Origin: Nemophila menziesii
Taxonomy: Eukaryota > Streptophyta > Magnoliopsida > Boraginales > Hydrophyllaceae
DNA: 64,000 nucleotides
Assembly: GCA_029959085.1 (NCBI GenBank)
Contig: JARWIR010000010.1
Span: 16,513,001-16,577,000 of the forward strand
Reading direction: 5' to 3'
The notes under the pieces are model-generated. The model did not search any database. It saw only the letters and a list, made by a program, of their open reading frames with translations, and was not told where the DNA came from. The position numbers and the translations under genes are program-made. This document shows, piece by piece, positions 55,925 through 64,000 of this stretch (its first letter is position 1; the number at the start of each line of letters is the position of its first letter).

Positions 55925-56206
55925 CTTTGATCTAAAACCTCTGAAGGTTATCATGGCCGATATGAGAAACCTTGGTTAAATTTCTTAGAAAGGTTATCGA
56001 TTATGAAATTTTTCCATCAACATGGAACTTCGACCTACAACCTATGAATGTTAACACGCTTGATCGCTCTCTCATAAAGGTTACCAAGTATGAAAGTATT
56101 CCATCAACATGGAACTTTAAAATAAAACCTATGAAGGCTTACATAGTTGATCCAAGAAACCTCGGTTCAGTCTCTCAGAAAGGTTATCAAATATAAAATT
56201 ATTCCA
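55925..56206. repeat. Remnant units of the 100-bp tandem repeat, copy 2
   Basis: Counterpart of 31347-31628. Confidence 0.7.
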
Positions 56207-57728
56207 TGCTGTATCTCTTTTTGTGATGGATTAATCCATTCTTGATACATTATTTTGGGAGTTTATTGGGCCTAAGTGAGTGATTTTCCCTTAATATTAT
56301 CTATATTGTACTTTTGCCTCTAATTTTGGTCATATTACTATTTGTAGAGATTTTATGCCTTAATTGTGTCTTAACTGTGTAGATTTTAGGTACATGGTTG
56401 ACACAAGGTTAAAAGATCAAGAGAAGAATTAAAAAAGTCAAGATAAACCCAAGCCAAGGCGTAATCTGAGCCTAGATTCACATTGGGAATTTAGAGCATT
56501 TTCTAGAGATATCTTTACGTCATATTGTTTAAGACACCACAGATTATTGGTAAGAGCTTTGGAACTGGTTTCTTTTGATTTAAAAGGGGTTAAAGTCAGG
56601 GTCTCTCGAGAGGTGAAAGAAGTCATTTCGGAGTTGAGATGTAGAATTTATTCCATTTTATTCCACAGTGACTCAAACTTGTCCAACTTTAGCTAAACGC
56701 GGGTTGGACCGCTCTAAACCTAATTAAGTGAGCTTAAGGGGGCTCAAGTTTTTTTATATAAGTCTTTTAGAAACTCCCTTTTCATTATTTATCAAATACA
56801 ACTCATAACCATCATTATTCTATATTAAGGGGAGCAAGAGCCGAAGAGAAGGAGAGAAGAAAAAAGCAGGGTTTGTCGATAAACCAACGATTCTTCCTCA
56901 ACAATTCATCGAATCATCTCTTCCTTAAGAGTAACAATCATTTATTATTTCTTTTAATTATGATTCTTCCAATATTATCTATTATTTTTATTTCTTAACT
57001 AAACCCTCATTGCTTGAGGTTGCTTATGTAAGAAATTATGCTAAGTTGGTTAATTGCTTTATTGACTTTGGGAAATGTTTAATTTAGTTTGATGTTTATT
57101 TAATTTCGTTTACTATATGATTGTTTTAATACTACCTATATTCTGGCCATATAGTGGGTAGTTTAGGTAATCAAATTTGGCACCACTATGAGTTTTAATT
57201 GCAGACAAAGCATATAGGCGTCTAGTATGCAGTAGTGAACCGAGAGGTCTTGCCTAGCTAGATAGTCAATAGATTTAGAACTTAAATCATCCAAAGACAT
57301 TTTAGGGTCATTCAGGAAGGGCCTCTAGTGAAGGAGGGTTGCCTTCTAACCTAGCAACAGATGTTAGAAGGATTGGTGAATCTCGGCTAATGCAAATTAC
57401 CAACTCAACTTAATCGATAAAACAATTAACTTAGAGGTATAGGACTAGTAGCAATTCTTCAAACAACTTTCTCATCTTTAAGTTCATCTTTTATTTGCTT
57501 AGCTCTTTACTTTCATTATTAGTTTAAATCTTGTTACTTATATACTTTAGTTCTTAACAATTGAAAACCAAATAAATATTTTCTTGTTTAAGCTTACGAT
57601 TAACTTATTCATATTTCAAAGTCTACATATTTACACTACTCAAAGCATAATTATCTACATTTATGGAGCCGCCCACCTAGATATGGTTCGAGCTATCTAG
57701 AAGTTAATGTAGATATGCAACGCCTACA
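56207..57728 (+). repeat. 5' LTR of the second + strand gypsy remnant, copy 2
   Basis: Counterpart of 31629-33152. The end CGCCTACA followed by ATTTTTTTTGG is clearer here than in copy 1. Confidence 0.6.
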
Positions 57729-58263
57729 ATTTTTTTTGGTCAAATACATAAAAAAGATTACCTAATAGGCTTAGAAAAAAACAACTTACTAATACTACTA
57801 TAGAACTCAATCACCGAATCGCAAGGACAACTAGAAATGTCGATGTTACGTCTTACACACTTGGCCAGTCTGTCAGCTACATCATTAAACTCCTTTTTCA
57901 CAAGAATCACTTTCCAATTTGGAAATCGTCCTATCCACCTCCAGGCTTCAGAAACCATTGGGCGGATCCTCCAATCGATCCCCTTACGATGATTAATACC
58001 TTGAACCACTTCAAGGTTGTCAGAGTAGAAATAACTACTCTGAATACCGAGATCTGCTGCAGATCTCATGGCAATGTGAATAGCCCACGCTTTTCCCTCC
58101 ACACTAATATTAATTGTTTCTCTCTTAGTGATCTTATGTATAATTTCGCCCTCCTTATTTACTGCTAAAGATACTATACTAGATGGATCCTAAATGTTTA
58201 TAAATGAAGAATCATTTAGCCAAATTTTCTCGGTTTCATCCAGTAGGATCAGATTTTCTTCTT
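57729..58263 (-). pseudogene. RNase H fragment of a LINE-type element, copy 2
   Basis: The frame is open from 58102 down to 57758 and carries EGKAWAIHIAMRSAADLG, YSDNLEVVQGINHR, RPMVSEAWRWIGRFPNWKV and KKEFNDVADRLAKCVRRN. These are the Glu, Asp and final Asp regions of a type-1 RNase H domain. Upstream codons continue on the same strand to about 58235 but include a stop where copy 1 has Trp. RT is absent. A T-run at 57730-57737 may be the poly(A) tail, which fits a 5'-truncated LINE end inserted between LTR and gag. Confidence 0.7.
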
Positions 58264-58619
58264 CCTACATTACTCAAGGTGTTACAAGGAAACAAATGCA
58301 CTACTTTATGTTTTAATTTTTCTTAACCATAGGTGAAAGTGAGTGGCTAGATGAACAACCATTCAAGAGAATCCTTGATCATGATGCACTTCAAGCAAGG
58401 TTTTCGGATTGTTTCTATCCACAAATTATGAGGAAGAAAGACCAAGTTGAACTTGAAAATTTTAAAGAAGAAGTTGATGAGAGCTTAGGGGGAAACATGG
58501 ACTAGATTTCAATGATAGTTGGAAAGGTGCCCTCTTCATGGGTACACTCCTCTGGTGCAGATCTCTATTTTTTATAAGGGTCTTGATCAAAGTGAAAGGT
58601 TACAAGTTGATAATCTCGG
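58264..58619 (+). pseudogene. gag remnant, copy 2, cut by an insertion
   Basis: Counterpart of 33684-34040 (YITQGVTRKQMHY, SEWLDEQPFKRI, FYKGLDQSERLQVDNLGG). It is interrupted at 58620 by the LTR of the next element, where copy 1 continues with GGDFVSMDPTKAAQAM. Confidence 0.75.
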
Positions 58620-60183
58620 TGGTGGTCCTTTGTGTGTTCTAAAAATAAATGCAAATGCTAATCGAACCACAACCGCAAGTGTACGGTTGTCCCAAGTAGT
58701 AATCCTGATAAATCAGATTCGTTCCAAGGACGGATGGTTGATCACAATGTTTAGCAAGTAGTGATTGATGCACTTATGGAAATGAAAGATAATAAATTGT
58801 TTGTTTTGGTTTTGTTTATTAATTCTAAATAAATGAAAGACAAATAATTAAATGCAAGTAAAAGATAAGACGCAAGTAAAATAAGTGAAAACGCAATATG
58901 AGATGTAGTACTTGAGAACGCAAGGATCCTCCTAATTTTACTTTCTAACTTATGTTGTTTAAGGGCTAAATCAGTCAATTACAATGGTCGGGATTCTAAA
59001 TTCCTTATACCCCCGTCAGGGTGGACTATAAGGCAATCCTAAAGTGTCACTAGTCCCGTCAGGGTAAATATGATCCACCGTTGGATGATTAAGATTTATT
59101 ACCACTTTGGCCCTAGGATTAACTAAGTTCGTCAGAATCAATAGTTTTTATCCCAGATTGAACAATTAATTCTGTACCTAAACCCCCCGTCAAGATGATC
59201 CACACGCCACATATGTGGAATAGCTTAGATACTAATACCTAATTTTAGTTCGCGACTCTAAAATCAGTAAATAATCATAAATTGTCGAAAAGAGTAAAAG
59301 ACCTGATTTAATTTAATTTAACAGAAACCCAAATTCAACATTCGTTATAAAATAAAACTAGGATTCACCCATTGTTTGTTCTCAAGCACTAATGAAAGCT
59401 TAGCTCATATTAAAATTAAAAACTAAATTAAAAGAATTGGAATTCATATTGTTTACAAAATTAAAATATAAAAAGAACCTAATTTCCGGAATTGGAATGA
59501 CTACGAACGGAGCTATAGACCCACTCCAGCTCTTGTAGCTTCTTCTTTCTTCCTTCTGTTGCTTCTCTCTGGTGTTTAATCTTGTGGAATGTGAATTGTG
59601 TGAAAAATAGAAGTACAGACCTCCTTTTATAAGTAAAAATTCGGACTAGGGCTTGGACCAGAAAATAAAAGCCTAATTAAATGTCCAAGCCCACTTTCTA
59701 AGCCCAAAATCCCGTAACTGATGATAGGCCTTCACTAAAACAGCTTTTCCCGATGCGTTACAACTCCGATTGACCTCATTCCAGTTGCTAAAGTTCCGTA
59801 ACTCGATAAGGAATGATTTCTCTTCAAAGGTCAGCGGCTAAATCATCGCTTAAGCACCTCGAAATCAGCAATCTATGGCCTGGAAAGTGGATTTTCAGCT
59901 CTAAAAATAATATCTTCGGGATTTGTCTTCAAGTCTTGACTCTAATTCACGATCTTTGACCTTCTCCTCGGATTCCTCTCCTAGCTAACATCTAAAACCT
60001 GTAAATTTTACACTAAAAATACCAATATTACGCGCAAAAGTTTAATAAATTAAAAATGCTAGAAATAAAAAGGTAATTCCGGATTATTGAATATTTAGTA
60101 CAAAAGTCTATCAAATTAATTAAATAAACACCAAAAATGATGTCTCCTAAGGGTCTAAAATAAGAACAATTAGGGAGACATCA
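58620..60183 (-). repeat. 3' LTR of the second family member
   Basis: 1564 bp, starting TGATGTCTCC and ending ACCACCA on the - strand. It is clearly more diverged from 40252-41814 and 47705-49267 than those are from each other, so it is a separate insertion and not a duplicate of the first element. Confidence 0.9.
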
Positions 60184-60200
60184 AGACCCCCAACTCAAAC
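60184..60200 (-). promoter_or_regulatory. 3' polypurine tract of the second family member
   Basis: GTTTGAGTTGGGGGTCT on the - strand, abutting the LTR. Confidence 0.8.
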
Positions 60201-61671
60201 CTTTGTCGTCCCGACAAAGTAAAACAAAACAAAGGGGTAGAAGTAAGCGTATAAACAAATAGAAGCTAGCAAATAGACCCTAAAGCAATTTTCAAAATAA
60301 ATCTCATATAGCAAACTCTAGAAATTAATATACACATACACTAATCATGCAACATCAAACCTAAATAATCTCAATCATAAAATTAAAGTCGCAATGCTTG
60401 AAGGTTACACTTGTACTCATCTCTGTATGATGGCTATAGGGTGGTCATTAATCCTACCTTGCTTTGAACGCTCCACCTAGTCTATTCCCTATTAACAGAA
60501 TCATAAATTCACTATGCACTTAGGAATCACGAGGTCTTTACGGTTATAATATTGGCTTAAGGACGGGTGTGGATGTATATTTGGTAAATTTGAAGTGATC
60601 TTTTGGCTCTCTCCTCACTTACCATCAACAATGTCCTCGAGCTTGAGTTAACGCTCAAAAAGATGTTCTCACTCACCCATATACGCAACAATTTAGCGTC
60701 CCATGTCTACCCACTATAAACAAGATGATTTCAGAAAAATTCCACTTTGCCGGATGTTTTATTCATTCATATTTTTCTTTTTCTTTTCTTTTCTCCTTTT
60801 TTTTTCTTCTTTTTTTTTGTACAGAAGCAAACCGGGTACCCGGTTTTGACGAATCCGGGTTCCCGGTTCCTACTGTATGATTTTTCAAAATTTTTCATTT
60901 TTTTCTTTCTTTTTCATTTTTCTTCATCCCCGGCAAACGGTTACAAGTATATATCATCTGCAATTGTGCTACAATACAAAGTACATCAATCCCTACCCAT
61001 TTAATTTCCCATATGTGGTCCCACCACCCCAAACTCAAGCTCGAGACATGTCTCAGGATTGTGATTCAAGTGCGGGTCATATGGTCATGCCTAATAATCT
61101 AAGGGATAATGGCTTATATCGTGGCTACAAAGAAAAGGCTAAAGGCTCAAAGTGGGCTAAGACGGATAATAATTAATACAAGGGATAGAAGGCTAAAAAG
61201 GCACAAATGGCTAACAAAGAACTGCCCCTATCATTTTCCTAAGTACATAGCTTGTCTTTAGTTCATATCTAGGTGGGTTCTCTACTAATTAGGATTTCAC
61301 GTTCTACACACCAAACATATTCCTTGAGTACAAGCTTACTTCATTTGCATTGTTCATTAATTTTTCCTATCAATTACCTATGTTCGCATGCAATTGTAAG
61401 TGCGTTTTATATCAATCCCTAAAGTCCACTATTTACTATCATAGATTTATCAAGAGTATGCTTAAAGGGATATTTAAAAATTTCTACAGTCAAACGCAAC
61501 TCCGAAAATTCTTTTATTGAAAGCAAATAAAGCAAATAACACATAAAAAATTGGGATGAGGCAACGAACCCCACCCCAAACTCAAAAATGAGTCGTGTCC
61601 CCACGACTTGAAAAGACTCAATAAAGCATTTAAACTAATATACACTAAGAGGAAAGTTTAGAAAACGTATC
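60201..61671 (-). other. Noncoding 3' internal region of the second family member
   Basis: Collinear with 41832-43260. It holds the polypurine-like 13-mer on the - strand at 61026-61038 and 61573-61585, and an isolated palindrome AAACCGGGTACCCGGTTT at 60829-60846 next to a T-run. No ORF is supported. Confidence 0.7.
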
Positions 61672-62988
61672 TTAACCAGCGCGAGGCTGGTTATCGGTGT
61701 TGCGTTCTGGACCTTTATCTCGCGTAACAGCATCATAAATCGCGTTTTGAAGTGTATTTACGCCTAGGATTAAATTTCGAAGCAGGTCCAATTCTTTTGT
61801 AACGTTTCCCAAGGTAGCAATCATCCTCTCCTGATTCTCTTCCAACACCTGAATCTTCGCTTCCAACTCAGGTACAGTTTTCGCTTTCTTTGATTGAGGA
61901 GTTCTAGGACTTCTTATAGTTCGCGTTGCTTCTTCATGGATGTTCTTGATTGTGCTCAAAGCTATACTCACACCAACTGAAACAGTATCAATATCTGCGT
62001 CCTTACGCGGAATCTTTGCGTCTAGACACAACTGAGTAATAGTACAAGGAAACTTCAGATTTTGTTGTTTCATTGGTGATTTCGCGAACTCCATGATTGT
62101 ATCATAAATGATCTTAGCAACATCAAATGGTTTCTCCTCCAAAATACACTTAATAACAAATATATGCTCTTTCTTCAACTCGGAAGTGTGTTTAATACCA
62201 AAGAAAGTGGGTATTATGAAACGAGACCAAACCTTTGCACGAGGTGTCAAACTACTGCTGTAAAACTGTCCAGGATATCTTTCACCTTCAGGAATTTGGC
62301 TAGTCCCATTAACAAGCACGGTCCCCCAAAGGGATTCAAAATCAAAAGAAGGGTCATTAAGAATTTCTTGGAAGGGACATGTTCCAGAAAAGTTGGGTAG
62401 TTTCAATGATTTCCGAATACGTTCAATAGAGAAAGGAACTACCTTTTTGCGGATATCAATGGCATCATGTGAGGTAGCTAAACCTTCGTAAAATTCTCGC
62501 ACAAAAGTAGGAATAAACTCAAGCTTCCTTTCTTGTAACTCTTTCCAACCAAACTTAGCACATGTCACAGCATATTCCTTGTAATCACTACTCGTAATAC
62601 CCTTAGGAAAATTCGTCTCCTCACCAAATTTCAAAAATTCAATTCTTTCACGAACCTGAGTATTCCAACAAGTGTAAACCCTCTTAGGCTTGTGGGCCCA
62701 CATCTTCATACGCGGAGGTTTTGGAACGGGGGCCTCCGGAATCTCTTGTTCAGTTTCTTCCTCAATGTTCTTCGTAATTTCCTCTTCTGGTTCCTTCTCA
62801 CTTTCAATCTCATCAATCAATCTTCTCTTTAGACCTGTGATTTCTTTTCTGTTAGAATCAAGCTTAATTTCGTCAATTTTTCGTTTAGGACGCGAATCAG
62901 GAATCTCAATAGCTTGTTCTTGAGAACCACCAATGGTGGCCTTTCTTCTAGGAGCAGTTCTTCGGAAATCACCGGTTCTGTTAGTCAT
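61672..62988 (-). CDS. ORF2: Athila-associated plant transposon-type protein, 438 residues
   Basis: Intact ORF between the gag-pro region and the 3' LTR. It has an Arg/Lys-rich N-terminus (RRTAPRRK, RPKRK; possible nuclear signal), an acidic stretch (57-83), a Pro/basic linker (86-104) and a globular domain of about 105-350. Landmarks in the domain are CAKFGWKELQERKL, FVREFYEGL, IRKKVVPFSIERIRKSLKLP, SSLTPRAKVWSRFIIPTFFG and FVIKCILEEKPFDVAKII. The C-terminal part has a likely coiled coil (372-408). The domain resembles the putative plant transposon protein family common in Athila-type elements; its function is not established. No signal peptide or membrane segment is seen, so it is not a recognisable envelope protein. 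The start ATG lies 9 bp after a polypurine-like motif. The equivalent ORF at 43261-43661 has lost its domain. Confidence 0.85.
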   Translation of the reverse strand: MTNRTGDFRRTAPRRKATIGGSQEQAIEIPDSRPKRKIDEIKLDSNRKEITGLKRRLIDEIESEKEPEEEITKNIEEETEQEIPEAPVPKPPRMKMWAHKPKRVYTCWNTQVRERIEFLKFGEETNFPKGITSSDYKEYAVTCAKFGWKELQERKLEFIPTFVREFYEGLATSHDAIDIRKKVVPFSIERIRKSLKLPNFSGTCPFQEILNDPSFDFESLWGTVLVNGTSQIPEGERYPGQFYSSSLTPRAKVWSRFIIPTFFGIKHTSELKKEHIFVIKCILEEKPFDVAKIIYDTIMEFAKSPMKQQNLKFPCTITQLCLDAKIPRKDADIDTVSVGVSIALSTIKNIHEEATRTIRSPRTPQSKKAKTVPELEAKIQVLEENQERMIATLGNVTKELDLLRNLILGVNTLQNAIYDAVTRDKGPERNTDNQPRAG

Positions 62989-62996
62989 CTCTTTTC

Positions 62997-63009
62997 ACCC
63001 CAAACTCAA
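62997..63009 (-). promoter_or_regulatory. Polypurine-like 13-mer just upstream of ORF2
   Basis: TTGAGTTTGGGGT on the - strand, 9 bp before the ORF2 start codon. The same arrangement occurs at 43670-43682. Confidence 0.6.
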
Positions 63010-63369
63010 AACTTCAAATAATGAGAAACTTAGAGAAAAAGTTTAGAATTTTGATGTTTTGAGGTTTAAGAATTTAAGAACTAGGTGAAATATGAGATCG
63101 GTCTTGGTTAATTTGTATGGGAGAAGAAAAAAATTGGGTTTAATTTAAGGAATTGGGTGAAGAAGAATCTTGGGAAAAACTAAGGATTTGATGATATTTA
63201 GGAGAGTAGGTGAGTTGATCTTATGTTTTTGTGGTGAAAGAGGGTAGGATTTGATCATATATAGTGTTTTGGTAGATGAATTTCGGAGGTGGGGAGGCTA
63301 TTGGTGCGTTTTAGGTAAATACTTGCAAAAGAGGCTAAGAAAACTAGGTTAAAATACCCAAAACCGCCT
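63010..63369 (-). other. Noncoding segment between array and ORF2
   Basis: AT-rich, collinear with 43683-44029; no ORF supported. Confidence 0.6.
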
Positions 63370-63900
63370 CTCACAGCTTTCAAACCGGGTTCCCGGTTCC
63401 GCGTCGCTGTGACGGCGCGGAAAAATAATTGTGGACTTTTTTTTTTTTTTTTTTCAAAACGCACCAAAACGCTGGACCCCAAGACGCGGGGTCAGGGATT
63501 TTCTTCGCCGAAACCTGGTACCCGGTTCTGTGGAATGCGGGTTCCCGGATTTTCTCGCTGGCGCGAATCAAAACGCGCCAAAACGCAGCAACTCAAGACG
63601 CCGGGTCAGAACTTCTTGGTGTTTACAGCTCCGAAACCGGGTACCCGGTTCTGCCAAATGCGGGTACCCGGATTTGTGTCGATGGCGCGAACTAAAACGC
63701 ACGAAAACGCAAGCCACCAAGACGCTGGGTCAGGGATTTTCAGAAATCACAGCACCAAAACCGGGTACCCGGTTTTGCCAAATGCGGGTTCCCGGTTCCG
63801 ACGCTGTGATATTACCCAAAAACGCCAAGTGTTGCGTTAAAATGGTTGGTACCAGTTCCAAAACCGGGTTCCCGGTTTGTGCGAAACCGGGTTCCCGGTT
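63370..63900 (-). repeat. Palindromic tandem array of the second family member
   Basis: Units of about 121-131 bp carry palindromic cores of the type AAAACCGGGTACCCGGTTTT (perfect at 63757-63776; variants near 63382, 63513, 63637, 63855 and 63883). Most have a second half-core AAATGCGGGTACCCGG about 20 bp on. Spacers AAAACGCACCAAAACGC and AAGACGCGGGGTCAGG are shared with the array at 44030-44620, but the core there is different (CCCGCATTTGCAAATGCGGG). Confidence 0.85.
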
Positions 63901-63945
63901 TCTCCTGGACATCCAACCTCTTTTTCTTTTGTTTTCGCCAAATCG

Positions 63946-63958
63946 ACCCCAAACTCAA
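63946..63958 (-). promoter_or_regulatory. Polypurine-like 13-mer upstream of the array
   Basis: TTGAGTTTGGGGT on the - strand, at the same relative position as 6565-6577 and 44643-44654. Confidence 0.6.
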
Positions 63959-64000
63959 GTCCTTTTTACCCCTGAAATCATCAAAAACAACTACCCTTCC

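Larger units (their letters stand above)
51779..58619. repeat. Segmental duplication, right block, copy 2
   Basis: Counterpart of 28905-34040, interrupted at 52542-54235 by a MULE-like element and terminated at 58619 by an Athila-type insertion. Confidence 0.9.
58620..64000 (-). mobile_element. Second pol-less-family Athila element, cut by window end
   Basis: 3' LTR, polypurine tract, 3' internal region, intact ORF2, palindromic array and the start of the segment that follows gag-pro in the first member (63960-64000 matches 44655-44698). Insertion is into the gag remnant at CTCGG (58615-58619); the empty site is 34036-34040. The gag-pro ORF and 5' LTR should lie beyond 64000. Whether this copy keeps pol cannot be seen. 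Confidence 0.88.

Noticed and set aside
61672..62988. Envelope protein
   Set aside because: It sits where Athila envelope-like genes lie, but there is no signal peptide, no transmembrane segment and no glycoprotein pattern.
1..64000. tRNA, rRNA or snRNA genes
   Set aside because: No cloverleaf, rRNA or snRNA signature noticed by eye; the tRNA-like matches are retrotransposon primer sites. A tRNA scan would settle it.

Overview
The window is nuclear DNA from a flowering plant, probably a eudicot. It is AT-rich and dominated by Athila-type Ty3/gypsy LTR retrotransposons, with a Ty1/copia element, small Mutator-like DNA transposons carrying 9-bp target duplications, and spliced fragments of plant genes (JmjC-family demethylase, ClpX, AP180-type clathrin adaptor, SET/MYND protein). 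No intact ordinary host gene is present. The species cannot be told from the sequence. All gene names rest on motif recognition, not on searches.

Layout. (1) 1-8870: decayed Athila-type element, + strand, with gag, protease, RT/RNase H, integrase, a palindromic array and a 3' LTR; its 5' LTR is not visible. It sits in the remnant of another element (8871-9941, - strand). (2) 9942-36010: copy 1 of a large duplication. It holds an LTR fragment, two related tandem repeats (about 68 and 100 bp), a 948-bp MULE, a CACTA-like remnant, a JmjC-type pseudogene interrupted by a young intact copia element (20217-25111), a second MULE (25733-27167) with a 21-bp minisatellite, a ClpX pseudogene fragment joined to the last exons of an AP180-like gene, two LTRs, a LINE RNase H fragment and gag-protease debris. 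(3) 36011-58619: copy 2, with the same outer blocks but a different centre. It is interrupted by a young 9.0-kb Athila-type element (40252-49267, - strand, TSD GAGTC) and a MULE-like element (52542-54235). Its AP180-like exons are preceded by a SET/MYND gene fragment instead of ClpX. (4) 58620-64000: a second member of the young Athila-type family, - strand, cut by the window edge, with an intact 438-codon downstream ORF.

How the parts relate. The young Athila-type family lacks RT, RNase H and the integrase core. Its single long ORF encodes Gag and protease joined in frame to what looks like the GPY/F tail of integrase. The decayed element at 1-8870 has the same order with a complete pol, an identical 39-bp block after the stop codon, the same polypurine motif and a palindromic array at the same place. 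It therefore resembles the autonomous relative from which the pol-less family arose. The most unusual signal is this conserved architecture: stop codon, 39-bp block, polypurine motif, palindromic array, downstream ORF, polypurine tract, LTR. The palindrome cores differ completely between elements although the position is kept.

The duplication gives natural empty sites that date the insertions. The 40252 element, the 58620 element and the 52542 element are absent from copy 1, and the 948-bp MULE is absent from copy 2. The left block of the duplication has diverged several times more than the right block.
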